Program-made: the position numbers and the translations under genes | Shown here: positions 11,237 through 23,057 of the stretch, piece after piece | Numbering within the stretch: the stretch's first letter is position 1 | Layout of the letters: each line of letters opens with the position of its first letter | The notes under the pieces: model-generated | The model's database searches: none | Told to the model about the DNA's origin: nothing | What the model saw: the letters and a program-made list of their open reading frames with translations, nothing else | NCBI GenBank assembly: GCA_947561715.1 | Contig: OX387203.1 | Coordinates: 15,996,001 to 16,060,000 of the forward strand | DNA length: 64,000 bases | Source of the DNA: Ascidia mentula | Taxonomy: Eukaryota > Chordata > Ascidiacea > Phlebobranchia > Ascidiidae | Direction of reading: 5' to 3'

Positions 11237-14200
11237 ATGGCCGAACTACAAACAGAAGAAGAAATTAATTCTCAAAATATCAATGTCGAAGTAAGTTCTT
11301 TCCATTATTATAATACTTATTTATTACCTTGTTTTTCGTTATTATCTGCTACATTAAATTACCATCCAGTTCCCTTTGTTGCGTCACAGTTATTTACCAC
11401 TTAGCTTTCAACAGCAAACTGTACAAGTCTGGGTGACCACTAATTTAATTTAAGATCATTTTAATGATGGCGTATGAGGTAACAAACAAACGTTGACCGC
11501 TTTAAGAGAGACCAAATTAGCTGACGTACGGCGTATAATTTATCGTGTTTTTTTCTCATCTTTGGTTTAAAAACAATGACGTAAACACGCTTGCTGTTTT
11601 GGAACGATTAGTATTTGTTTGTTATTTTTTCCTGGTTCAATTCTAGAATCTTCACCAACACTTTGGTGACGAACATCTCCATCAGACCCTGAAGGAACAT
11701 CACCATCAGACTGTGGAGGAACATCTCTATCAGACCGTGGAGGAACATCACCATCAGACTGTGGAGGAACATCTCTATCAGACTGTAGAGGAACATCACC
11801 ATCAGACTGTGGAGGAACATCACCATTATCACACACATTATTATGAAGCAACCGGTTCCGAATCAGAAGACCAACGAGGTATAAAGTTCGTTATGTTTAC
11901 TAGTTGATGTTTCGAATGCAATTATTTGTACTTACCAATATCGCAACTTTTACATGACTTTCGACACAACTTTTACATGACTTTCGACACTTCCACTTAG
12001 ATTTTCGAATGGCATTTCATGACTTTTCGACGCAAATCAAATAACAAGGACACGACAATAAACAACACGAACATAAAATGCCATTCGAAAATCTAAGTGG
12101 AAGGGAACAACATAGCGTGGGCTGTTATCGTATGCAACATCGTCGTATACCATCATCCGCTACTGTTTATTATACGACTTTTTGCATACGAAGCTCAGGT
12201 AACTTCTTAATGGTTGCCTCTGCAGACTTTCGTGATACCATCTTGACTGTTTTAACCAAGCGTCCCACTGCCACCACAATGCGGTAAATCTTATAGAGCG
12301 AAGTTTCAACAATTTGTTTTTGATTTTGTGGATACAGAGCATTAAACATTCATTTCAGCACAAGTATAAATACAGTTGCGACGTAGAGATAACATATGCA
12401 AAACTACTTTGGGTGCAAAACCTAAATCTTATGTATGCCCATTGATAACAGACAAACAAAATATGTAAGGCCGGGTCCACACTCACGCTTTGCGCCGGCG
12501 GATTCTTTGTTTGTTTCTATGTCCCGAACGTACGCCCGCACGCCGGCGTATAATGAAACAAAGAATCCGCCGACGCAAAGCGTGAGTGTGGACCCGGCCT
12601 AATGTGAATGCATTTATAATATACAGGTTACTGAATTCCTATATTTATGGATTTAAAAGCGTTCTTGAAAATTGACACCACCCCAAAACAACATTTCGGG
12701 TTACCAATACAAACAACTAACACGATAGTCGTCAAGTTCATCCGTGAACCTCACTCGGAGTGAAATAGCCAAATCAATCACTTCTGACATTTTTATGTGA
12801 ATAAATTATGTTAGTTTACATTAGCCATATATAGATATATATATTTAGGCTACAATTTTAATCTTACAAAATGCCAATTTACGGGCAAAACACGCAACGA
12901 TGAACTTCAATCTTGTTAGATAGCAGTTGACATTGCAGACATATGGAGTAGTTTGGTAAGCACAATCACACGATTATCAGAAAGGAATCGACAACGCCAG
13001 TAGGTCGTGTAAACAAGACTTTGAACAAAATATACCGCTTTGAAATCTATTGTTTACACAACTAGACTTGGGGGTCAACAACATTAGGCAACGATGTACT
13101 GGAAAATGCCCATAGGCGTCGATTCTCAGTCACCCCTCACAAACAAACAGGGTACGCATTGTCACCCCTGGATTTCGTTTAAATTAAAAATTATTGCCAG
13201 AAAAACACACACACATTATACTATGCGTTAAGCTATTTTCCTGTATTATCGCTGTCACAATCTTGACAAACACAAATTGTCTAGTGGATTAGCGCAGCAG
13301 TGGTTGTAGCATAATGGTAAGAATCGGCATTGTAGCGTAATAGATTTGTTTGTTACTTCATAATTACTAAATCTGCAATAGATCGAGTGAAACAAATGTG
13401 CCGCTTATAGTGAGGGGGTTCATAATTAAAGTGTTTAAAACTTAGTGCTACAAATACATGATTCGGTGTAAAAACAAAGTGACACGAAACGGAATTTGCG
13501 TCGTTTGCCTACGTTCAGGGCGATACGACCGACGAAATTTTTTTTGCGTGTTGCTAAAACCTGGAAATGTCACCCTTAATATTTTACAAAACGTTGAAAA
13601 ATCGACGCCTATGAAAATGCCCATAACACAGTGGTCGGCTCCAGTGACGTAATGCTTAATTTTACTGCCGGGTCAGTTGTAGTAGTTTAAGTTGAGGTTC
13701 TATTTAAACATTTTCTGTCTTCTGAAGTATAACAAAACACCTTTCACAAAAATAGATTGGTATTAAAATTTTCGCTCTGTGTCCACTGGAATATCCTGCC
13801 CTAGCAAAAAAATCAGTCTAAGATAGATTTTGGTGAGACAAAACAGTTTGTGTTTATCTGAAAAACCTGTTTCAAATTTACAGATGAAAGGTTACAGATG
13901 GCAGTTGAAGAAATTAAAAAATACCAATTGGAAAAACTTGATCCAGATATTGTCCCTTACAGTGAAGAGCTTCAGAGAGCTGTAATCCCTGAAGTTCATC
14001 CAACACTTATAGATACTGATATTTACAAAGGAATTTATCTCAAAAAGGAAAAGTTTCAGCCATCAACAAGCAACAGATGCAAAAATCGGTTTGACGGTGA
14101 GCACATAAAATTTCAGGAACTAGTGTCAAGTTTCAAAGAACAAAACCAGCATGGTATGTTTCTGGCTTTTCTGGGTCCTGCGGGATGCGGAAAGACTACT

Positions 14201-17200
14201 CTTTCAAAGAGATTGTGCAGGCAATGTGCAGAAGCAGAACATCACTTAGTGCTTCACCTCAGGTTTATGTATTTAAACTATGGCGAGAAAAAGTTTACTA
14301 TACAGGAGCTTCTGCTTGATAACCAATTTATCGGCGCTTCTAAAGAAACACTCAATTTGGTTTTTCAGTGGATGCTGAAGAATCCGGAGAAGTGTGCTTT
14401 TATTTTTGATGGTTTAGATCAGGCAACCTGGACACTAGAAAACATGGCACCTGTAAATGTGAAGTATGACACTCCCTTGCCAGTACAACAGCTGGTTGCT
14501 AACCTTTGCAGCAGGCAATTTTTCCCAGAATCTATGCTAATATTTACCTCTCGACCCCACTCATTACTATCAATACCATTAGGACTTCGACCCAAACCCA
14601 CAATTTATGTCGGTGATCTATCTGCCAAGGATTCAAAGGAATTGTTTTATGGCTACGCCGCCAATAAAGCAATTGGACTGTGGAACAAGCTTGAAACTAA
14701 ATCTCCACAAATGCTTGATTTATGTCGTAATCCGATGCTTTTGCAGTTTATAGTTTATGCAGGGTTATTTGGTGATGTAAATCATATTTCCACCATAACT
14801 AATGTATTTGATGCAGTATTGCAACAACTTGGTCACTCCAAGCATGCAAAAGGAGAGAAATTAGATAAACTAAAACTGTCACTTGGCAAAATGGCATATG
14901 AAGGCATGGTTCGTAAAACCGTTGTGTTCACACATGATGACCTTCAAAAAGTAGGTCTAAAAGATGTAAAAGTACAAGATGTAGTGTTCAAAATGGCAAA
15001 ATTCTCCTGGCTTCCATGTCGGAGAGTCTTTGATGGGGGAGACGTTTTATTCTACTTTCTGCATCAAGTTCTACAAGAAATTTTCAGTGCCTATTACATT
15101 TCTGTGTTCATGCCAGTTGAAGAATTTGATCAAATCGTCTGTGATTTGATTAATGAACCACATTGGGCAATGGTTCGTCGTTTTGTTTGTGGTCTTATGC
15201 TGGGGGACAAATCAGGTAAATATGTACAGCATATTAGAGCTAATATTACTGTTTTGAACTCATATTTTTTATCTGTACTTTTTTAGCATCATCAACCAAA
15301 GCCTTTGGAAATGACCACACTGAAGACTGTCATGAAATACGTCAGTATTTAAATAATTTGGTCGAAATTGTGTGGTGTCTTTGTTTCCATTTTTCGCTGT
15401 ATCATTTATTTTATAACCAAACGCCGTTCAAAAATATTGTTGCGATATTTGTTATTTTACAGCTTGCAGAGATGGTTTGAATAAAACAAATGTAGCATCA
15501 GCTTCATCCGCAACATCAAGTGTTGCAGTTTCCAAGCCCCATTGTTCGAAGCAGTTGCAGAAAAATGGTGATAAATGTTTACAAAGCACAAAACTGTTTA
15601 AATGAAACATGAAATCATTTTGTGAAACAAGATTGTACATTGTGTGTTTTGCTTCGTTGAAAAGGTGTTTTTGATCCTCTTTAGTTTCTTTCAATTCTGC
15701 CACAGAAAAGCCGAGAGGATTGGTGAGAAGCCTTTCAAGACGTTTTAAGAAACATGAAGCGAAAGGTTTGATTTTTCCAGATTGATTTCACTGCTTTTCG
15801 AAAAGTGCGTTTGATTTCACTGCTTTTCGAGAAGTGACATTATAAGTCTAGGCCAGTCGTAGGTATCACTTTTTGCATGGTATTTGTACATGCGAATTGC
15901 AATGACAATGTTTGGATTTAGGCCTACCACATTTTTGGTAGAAGATGAATTTTCATTTGGTGCTGGATTTTAGCGAGTGACAGCTACTGTTACTGTGCCC
16001 TGTCTATATTGCTGCTACTGTCAAGCACTTGTGATGTGTTTGCAGTTGTTAACAACCGGTTCTCTTAGTTAGGCCATTAAATTCCCAGAACAGGATCACG
16101 CCAACCGGCCACTAAGTATAACACATGTATTTTAACAGCTAACGAAACTAGCCAACATGGTCAAACTGAAGCAAGTGCAACAACATCCACATCACGTCTT
16201 CCACCCTATGGTAATAATATTTGTTATGTTTAGAAAACAGTTTACGATGACAAAGCCTTTTTTTTAACCAAGCGTCTCTGAAAGAAATGTTTAATCTCAC
16301 GTACAGTGTGCGAAACACTGGGACTTCACTAACACATTTGCAAAGTTCGTTACACAACATTGCTTTACGTCAGTGGTTCCCAAAGTGGGCCCCAGCTCCC
16401 CCTGGGGGCGTTGGCAATCGTATGGGGGCGATTGGGGGGGGGGGCGCTAGGTGACATGGTAAATTTTCTCTTATAGCGTAAGTCAGTGTTTCCCAACCGG
16501 TGGTACGTTTGCCACTAGTGGTATGCGACCGCATTCCAGGTGGTACGTGACCACATAGCCGTAATTATCTTATATCTTACTTGGTGGAACGTGCGTTCAG
16601 CGCATTCACCACTCTTTTAGATGGAAAAAGAAATCATCTTCATATCGACAATTGAGGAGACTTACGATTGTTTTCGTCCGACATGAAACCTGATACTGAG
16701 AATGTCATTGCACCAACCTCACCCATCGTATTAATTGACAAGCAACAAATAAATTCGTTGTGTTTTTTGTCTGTTATGTTGGGCGTTGATAAACGACTAA
16801 GGTGTTTGGGGAAACACTGCTTTCCGTACATAGTTTTGTCACAAAACATCTACACAAGTCTGAATAAGAAAGCCAAAGGTAATATGCTATTGAGCATATT
16901 TTACCTAAGTTAGTAGACGTTTTGCATTCACATGTATGCAATATCCACTATTGCGTGATATATTGGTAAACGCACTACGCGGTTTAAAAGTCGCAGATGA
17001 TATTTATGTGGAAACAGCAGTTTATTTTTATGTCGGACTTGTTTGTTCACAGATAAACGTGGTAAAAAGATGTTGAAGCATCTTTCGAAATACCTTCGAG
17101 AGAAGAAGCATTCTGAATATTATTTAAAAGGATACGAGTTACGAGGTTAGATTTATTTCGTATCAGTTAATTCCGTGTTTGTAAACATAACTATTACGTC

Positions 17201-18053
17201 ATTGTGAGTACTCTGCCGTCACGCTCACTATGTCCGAGCAGCATAATCGAAAAAAAACATTCCGTGTTTGTAAAACAAAACGTTTACGCTTATTTTTGTA
17301 TGTTCAGTTTTTCCATTAAGTTAAAAGGGTTTTGTATTGACATAATTTGTTAGATCTTACGTGGCACAGCCTAAATTCGCTTAAACATGAAAAAATTCTG
17401 TTTGAAGTTTAGTGATTCTATAGAGTTGAAAGTCCTCTATGTGTTTTTAATAAACTTGTTTCAGATTTCCTTGGAGATTTACTAGAAATACGGGAAAAAT
17501 ACAGAAATGAAATTGCCCTTTCCTGTCCTGTTTGGCTCAATTTAAGCGGAGTCCCTTTGAAGATTTCTGACTTATTTGCGTTGGGGGATTTTCTTCCGCG
17601 GGTTCGAAAACCCAGTTTGAGGCTTGAGCTGGGGAATTGCCAACTGAAATCGCAAAGCCTAAACATCATATGTGAAACGATTATGAAAATGAAACACAAG
17701 GTTTTTTTTAATTTTGTGCTTCTAGTTTAGCAAAATATTATTATGAAACTTGAGTTTGTTAGAAGATAAAAGGTATTTAAAAACAAATAAATAAATTTAA
17801 TATTTTTGAGCGAGATTGTTTTGTTTTGCAAAAGTTTAAGACAAACATTTCCAACCAACCTATTTATTTTAAACAGTTGGGATTTCTTAACCTGAGTGAA
17901 AACGGGTTTGAAAAAAATGATCTAAAGAAAATATGTCGACTCCTCCCCAAAGTGAATGAGACGTTGGACCTGACTTACTGCGGATTGGATTGCGAATCTA
18001 TTCGAATCGTGAGAAAAGAGCGAAAAAAACTGGATAACCCTGTATGTCTTTAG
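11237..18053 (+). CDS. NACHT-LRR (NLR-type) innate immune receptor, 9 exons
   Basis: Predicted exons: 11237-11290, 11647-11878, 13884-15215, 15287-15340, 15463-15567, 16139-16210, 17053-17145, 17465-17700, 17877-18053. Phases agree at every join and the total is 2,355 nt (784 aa plus stop). Exon 3 carries the NACHT ATPase: Walker A GPAGCGKTT, Walker B FIFDGLDQ, and the sensor-like LIFTSRPHS. Exons 4-7 encode a Ser/Thr-rich and charged linker. The last two exons encode degenerate leucine-rich repeats (WLNLSGVPLKISDLFAL; FLNLSENGFEKNDLKKIC). NLRs are cytosolic sensors that oligomerise through NACHT and sense ligands with LRRs. The N-terminus lacks a recognisable CARD, death or pyrin fold and instead has a His-rich octapeptide repeat. 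The LRR region is short, so exons may be missing or the gene may be truncated at the 3' end. The NACHT call is firm; the small linker exons and the exact first exon are inferred from splice sites and phase. Confidence 0.8.
11689..11826 (+). repeat. 24-bp coding tandem repeat (His-rich octapeptides) in NLR exon 2
   Basis: About five to six copies of a 24-bp unit encode alternating EHHHQTVE and EHLYQTVE octapeptides, ending in a His/Tyr-rich stretch before an acidic SESEDQ segment. The reading frame is kept through the array and through the flanking splice sites (11647 acceptor, 11878 donor), which supports translation. The opposite strand is also open, but that is a by-product of the repeat. 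Confidence 0.85.
11991..12102. repeat. Inverted repeat, 27-bp perfect arms, in NLR intron 2
   Basis: TTCCACTTAGATTTTCGAAT and seven further bases at 11991-12017 are mirrored exactly at 12076-12102. Just upstream a 24-bp word (CAACTTTTACATGACTTTCG plus four bases) is tandemly duplicated at about 11944-11992. The arrangement looks like a small foldback element or part of one. No target duplication is visible. Confidence 0.7.
12469..12599. mobile_element. PIF/Harbinger-type MITE with TAA target duplication
   Basis: A 131-bp element begins GGCCGGGTCCACACTCACGC and ends with the reverse complement. The arms pair for about 45 bp with one or two mismatches. It is flanked by TAA on both sides (12466-12468 and 12600-12602), the 3-bp TWA duplication typical of PIF/Harbinger elements. 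It has no coding capacity and lies in the second intron of the NLR gene. Confidence 0.85.
15784..15838. repeat. 27-bp tandem duplication in NLR intron
   Basis: The word TTGATTTCACTGCTTTTCGA plus the following GAAGTG-like bases occurs twice in direct succession with single-base differences. No function is evident; it lies in the intron between the exons ending at 15567 and starting at 16139. Confidence 0.6.
16371..16819 (+). mobile_element. hAT DNA transposon remnant in NLR intron
   Basis: Two hAT-like termini are visible: CAGTGGTTCCCAAAGTGGGC at 16371 and CAGTGTTTCCCAACCGGTGG at about 16483, with a matching inverted GGGGAAACACTG near 16808-16819. Between them, about 16582-16700 encodes a decayed transposase C-terminus: VERAFSAFTTLLDGKRNHL, an in-frame stop, then GDLRLFSSDMKP. 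This is the dimerisation region of hAT transposases, where the (V/C)ER.FS, KRN.L and DLRL words are typical. I could not find an 8-bp target duplication, so the exact limits are uncertain; two overlapping insertions are possible. Confidence 0.65.
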
Positions 18054-18255
18054 TTTACTTTGTATTTGCAAAAAAACTTGATTGTGTTATCTTTCGAATA
18101 AAAAGATTTGTTTTGTTTTTCAGCCTGGAATTTTCGGTTAGGATCATCAGTGAACATTTCTTTGCAGTGACCAGGATTAAAACAACAGATAACAGGAATA
18201 ATCCTGCTGTTTGGTGATTTACCACACATTTTTTTGTGTGTTTAAAATATCCCAT

Positions 18256-18387
18256 TGAACGGTGCTTCGAGGTTACATTTGTTGAAGAACCACGCACCGC
18301 AAACTTGGACGTGGCTGAAGATAAATGGTTGAATAAAACAAATGCAATAATTAAAAAACAAAAAATGATTTTACCGCGGTGTAAATG
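18256..18387 (+). pseudogene. Penelope-like element GIY-YIG endonuclease, C-terminal fragment
   Basis: An open stretch of about 43 codons ending in TGA at 18385-18387 reads RCFEVTFVEEPRTANLDVAE, then DKWLNKTNA and a basic KKQKMILPRCK end. It is the same sequence family as the endonuclease tails at 42.8-43.1 kb and 54.8-55.1 kb (VTFVEEPHINTWDIAEDKWL). In Penelope-like elements the GIY-YIG endonuclease follows the reverse transcriptase. Only the tail is preserved here, 200 bp past the NLR stop codon. Confidence 0.6.
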
Positions 18388-18389
18388 AT

Positions 18390-21300
18390 GGGTTTGCTTG
18401 TCCTGATTATTGTAATACAGACATTGTTTTGTCCTTCTTCCCGTGTTTCTCAACGCTTTCACCCGTTGCATGTGGCAGGTTTTCAGTTGTGTAAAGGGCG
18501 TGTTGTGAGGTAGTGGAGAGCCTTTTAATTTTAACCCACTTTTTTCTTTTTTTATGGACAATGATGATGCTTGTTACAAAAGCGAAATATATGTGTCTTG
18601 CATAGCAAGACTGAGAAATTTTCGCCTGAAATTAACGTGTCTGTAATTACGACACAAAATATGTTTTGTGCAGAAAGTGAGATAAAAGTTTTTTTTTTAT
18701 CCGGATTTGTACAAGGACATTCCTAGCTTGAGCGACTTCTAGTGCATTTGACCAAGTTTGCGATTATTTCGTTGGCATTGTGAAAATTTTTCGTTTAAAA
18801 TAGTTGCAAAGTTGCAAGTGTTCTATCGACCAAACCATGTAAAATAAGGAGCGGAATTGTTGGCTTGTCTCCTGACTCGTTAGACGTCGGTCAATCGTCT
18901 TCCTGTAATCTTTGTATATTTGCAAATTATACAAAAACATAAATTCCGTGTAAAATGGTAGAAGAAACTTTGTATGTGACGAACGACTCGAGATTCTGCA
19001 TGAAAGCAAATAAAAACAAAGCCAACTTAACGATGCTCGGCCGACATAATGTAGCAACAGTGAGGACGGAAAACAAAGACATTATAATTCTAGCTTGTTG
19101 GTATTGTTAAAATAAAATGAGTCGCTTTTTTTTAATTTACCATTGCAAATGGGTATCACAACACTGTGGATTTTATATACGACTTACAGCTAAGCAACTA
19201 ATTCAATCCGACGTCTGGTCGCTTGCTACAGTACGCGATAATTGCATCTGGCAACTAGCATTGTACGCTCGGTAATAAAGCTCCGTGGAAAGGGAGTTTG
19301 CGCTGAGTCAACCCGGACGCGACATTCCGTGATTGCCCCCTAGCGGTTACAATCGTTTTGAAGAAACCAAAACTGTAAAGCCATGAAAATGATTAATTAG
19401 GGTTATTCGAAGTAAAAAAATAAGTAGCGCTAGGATTTTCCTAAAGGGATAAAAGAAAGTAAGCCTAAAAAAGTGTTTACTTGCAAAATCATATCAAACA
19501 ACAACAAAATGTTGGTCCTTTCCACGTTTTGCCAGGTGTGTACTTCTAAGTGAACAATACTAAAGTAAAATATCCACAATTAACATCAAGTTGATGTCAG
19601 TCATGTATGGTAAAATGAATCAACCAAAGATTTGGCGGTTTCTTTTATTAAAAAAAAAATTTTAAGGTTCACATAACCAAACGGTATACATTGTATCACA
19701 GAACCACTAAATGAGAAGGCGTTTTGCTTGGATACAACAACAATAAAAGTTTACTTTTTTCAAGACATAGTTTCTGAAGTAAAAAAAATGCATGTTGTAG
19801 TCCTTGTACATAGTTGCGAACTTATCTGTCTGAAATAGATTTTTGCCATTATGAAGTATCTTACGTTCGTGCAACCGTCGTTTGTTTGACACAAGGATTA
19901 TCCTAATTAACTTGCGATCGTCGATTATGTAAATCACAGCGAGGACGGTGCTATGTATATTAGGGCCATAAATTTTTAAACAATAGAATTTATAGGACAT
20001 TACAAACCAACCAATTCAATATACAGTGTTTCTCCGAACAATCTTTTTTTTTCAGAAATAAACGTGTCATATAACAACCGGATGGTGACAGAATGTTGAA
20101 GTTCAATTGCTATTTTTTCCCTGTATATATTATAAATATTTTATTTTACTATTTGTTACACATTTAAACCGAATAGTTCGGCCCATGGGCTTCATCCCTT
20201 TCGCTTCGGACCTGAGGGTTCGAATCGCGTCCTCATCGTTTGTGTTGCATTTAGTGGTAATTTCGTTCCCAGTTTAATCAAAACATTTATCAAAAAAAAA
20301 CGAAAGGGATTTGTCAAAAAAAAACAAATCAAAACGTCACGAGAACCCGTACTTAAACGCTTTTGACATAATCACATAAGCACTGCCAGACCAACGTGGT
20401 GTTACAGGATAATTGTGTTCCATTATTACCTTAGTTTTTTGATCGTCATTGCCAGCCTCCAAAAAACAGAATTGCTGATCTTTTGCCGAGTGTGGACGAA
20501 AACGACAAAGCTTCAATAAATATTTATTAGCGAGATAAATAAACCAACAACAGTCATCTAACCTCTTAAGTCGTCGTATTTTATGAAAGGTATGCATGAC
20601 GTTGGAAATCATAAATGCTTTGACTAACCACAATGCCCTGTCCCAGTTACACAACTGTTATTATGCAACTACTTAGGAACATAACTCACGGTTTTATACA
20701 TATTTAATTCAAACAAGATAGCTAATACAATGGTAGAGAACTTCATACAGATGTTTCGATTGTTTTCTTCAATCATTTTCAATGTAAAATGAAAGCGAAC
20801 CGGCAAAATGGTACGGCGATGTTGCGAACATGGAAAATAATCTATTTGAATAAGATGCGTTGAAAAGTGATTGTAGTAATGTCTTGTAGGTATTTGTAAA
20901 TATTGTACAATGCAAAGGCCAAGCACTGCCGAAGTTCCTCTAAACTTGTGGTTATGCGTTTCTGCGAACGGACAAGCATCGCCCTTTAACACCGCCTCAC
21001 GAAGGACCCTTTCGCATCGTTTAAACGGGACAGAAAAACTTTTACGCTGGATTTGGCTGGACGACACCACAAATTTCCATGCACACAATCAAACCGGCTC
21101 ACGTGGACCTCATCGAGCCGGTCGCCCAACCGTGCATTTTTATTTTTGATTGAACCTTATGTGCGCTTCTGGCCGGTGGTTGTGTGGGTAGTGTAACCCA
21201 GCGGATATGCTGCCTTCTTTCCTACGTCCTCTGCCATGTTCCTGGTTTGCGTTAGTTTGACAAGACACGTGGAATAAATAGCAACTCGCTTCACTATTAA

Positions 21301-21911
21301 AATTTTACATCCTATTAAAAACAAGAATAGCACTGTATTTGTTGTCATATCAAAATAATGTGCTATGAATTGAGAATCAAAATTAACATATTCTTTTCCG
21401 ATGTTCTGCAAGAACTGTTGATACATTTATCTCTCATCGGAGGTTTTGTTTAACGCGGCGTACAAACCACCAGTGGCTTAGATCAGGGTGCATTATTGGG
21501 GGGTGACAATTGTTTATGCGAAACTTGTACCGGCTCTCCAATAGTTGGTGAGCATTTAAAGGTTCAAATATGTTTCTCATACAAACTTGTTTGTGCAGCC
21601 TTCGTTTATGAAAGAAAACTGAATCAAATACTTTGTCCAATACTGAAGGCAGATTGGGTGGCGATTCCCTACGGGAATTTCGTTGCGCCTTCATTAAAAC
21701 GGGAGTTAAAACACCAAACATTACAAAATATGGAATTTGGGGTTAATAATTTAATACGTGATCGCCAAGTAAGGGCATGTGTAGTCGATCCTGCCTGCCA
21801 TTAAATATTTCTACTCGTCTAATAATTATCCGATTGGAACTGGAAACACTACTACCTTTTTTGCTTTTAATCGCCTACACACCTCATACTTTTACTTGTT
21901 TTTAATTTTAG
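18390..21911. other. Intergenic, no gene recognised
   Basis: There are several moderate open frames on both strands (for example 18764-19057 minus, 20337-20654 minus, 20669-21088 minus, 21496-21804 plus and its minus shadow), but none has a domain I recognise or consistent splice sites. A tRNA B-box-like word GGTTCGAATC occurs at about 20218-20227 without a convincing tRNA fold around it. Upstream exons of the first TPR gene should lie in the last few kilobases, but I could not place them. Confidence 0.45.
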
Positions 21912-22667
21912 ATAAAAAATATCGATCCGACTCCATTGATCAAAAAATATGCGGATTTCTTAAAACAACGAAAATATTCTCAAGCAAATAAAACAAGACG
22001 CCAACTTTCAAACTCACTGAAGGATTTTGGGCAAACTGCAGAAGATTTAAAAACAATTGGAAATGAAAAGAGAAAAGAGGGAAGTTGTTTGGAATCGATT
22101 ATATTTTATCATCTTTCATCAGAACTTTACATTAGATGTAGTAATTGGAGGGAAGGAGCACATGGTTTGAAGGATTGTGTGGAGGGTCTCAAATGTTTAG
22201 GTGATGATTTGCTGAAAACATCGGATTTGGTTCAAAAACTTGAAAACAAGCAAGTAGTTCGTGATTACGTGATTCCGCTGATGGAGTACTTGAGACTCAA
22301 AGTACAAAATGCAGAAGATGAAGAAGTTGCATGCTTATGTCAAGTTTGGTGTTTGAGGTGGATTGAACGGAGTCGTCATTTGATCGGAGATTATTTGTCA
22401 ATGGAAACCACAATCAAACTTGGACTCGAAATGACGAGAAACCAGTTTGCTGAAAACTCAGCAAAGCATCGAGTGTTCGGACATTTGCTAAACAACCTTG
22501 GTCTTGTTTACGTCGATACAAATCGACTGAGTGAAAGCATAGATTTGTTTAAAATGGCAATCCAGGCTAGAAGAGTCGCGACAGACATAACTGAAGAAGA
22601 AAGAAAGGAAGGGATTGAAATAAGTGAAAACAACTTACGAAATGTTCAAATAATGTCAAGTCAGTAA
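21912..22667 (+). CDS. TPR-type helical repeat protein, C-terminal exon (copy 1)
   Basis: After a polypyrimidine-AG acceptor ending at 21911 there is a 252-codon exon with a stop at 22665-22667. It starts around IDPTPLIKKYADFLK and is strongly helical, with tetratricopeptide-like features near the end: HRVFGHLLNNLGLVYVDTNR followed by LSESIDLFKMAIQARR is a good TPR helix pair. An earlier pair, GNEKRKEGSCLESIIFYHLS, has the TPR Gly/Ala spacing. The protein is about 60% similar by eye to the tandem exon at 23262-23992, so the two are local duplicates. Such repeats bind partner proteins; no catalytic motif is visible. The acceptor is phase 0, whereas its paralogue is phase 1 because of one extra A just after the acceptor, so this copy may be frame-damaged at its 5' end or use a different upstream exon. 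Confidence 0.65.
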   Translation: MKNIDPTPLIKKYADFLKQRKYSQANKTRRQLSNSLKDFGQTAEDLKTIGNEKRKEGSCLESIIFYHLSSELYIRCSNWREGAHGLKDCVEGLKCLGDDLLKTSDLVQKLENKQVVRDYVIPLMEYLRLKVQNAEDEEVACLCQVWCLRWIERSRHLIGDYLSMETTIKLGLEMTRNQFAENSAKHRVFGHLLNNLGLVYVDTNRLSESIDLFKMAIQARRVATDITEEERKEGIEISENNLRNVQIMSSQ

Positions 22668-23057
22668 AATTGAAACTACAGTGTCAATAAGTTTTTAATT
22701 TACTGTTTATTGGCGGTAAGGTAGAAAAAACCTTGTTAAAAATATTTTTTTAGACTGGAATAAAATGAGCAAAAAAACTCATCTGCTGAAGATGCGTTAT
22801 CTGCAACAACCACGAAACAAAGTTCACCGCAAGAAATTGGTATGTTAATTGTCAACATTAGGTACAGTAGTAATTATCATATTTTAAAATTTTAATATGC
22901 TGAGATCGGGGCGACATACTACTATATTGTTTTTGCTCGATTTACCAAGCTAAACATAAGCAGTTACAATAAGATTGCCATAAAAAAATTCTATACCCAA
23001 ATGTGGGTCTAACTCATACTCCGCACTGTTATAAAAGCAAAAGCATTTATTCTGCAG

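Noticed and set aside
11567..11851. Minus-strand open frames with a repeated VPPQSDGD pattern
   Set aside because: Antisense of the in-frame 24-bp repeat of NLR exon 2, whose plus-strand frame fits flanking splice sites and phases.
13290..13340. tRNA-like word TAGCATAATGGTAAGA
   Set aside because: Resembles an A-box, but there is no B-box or foldable tRNA body downstream.
20170..20240. Possible tRNA or SINE head (B-box word GGTTCGAATC)
   Set aside because: No complete cloverleaf could be drawn, the A-box is poor, and no second copy was seen in the window.
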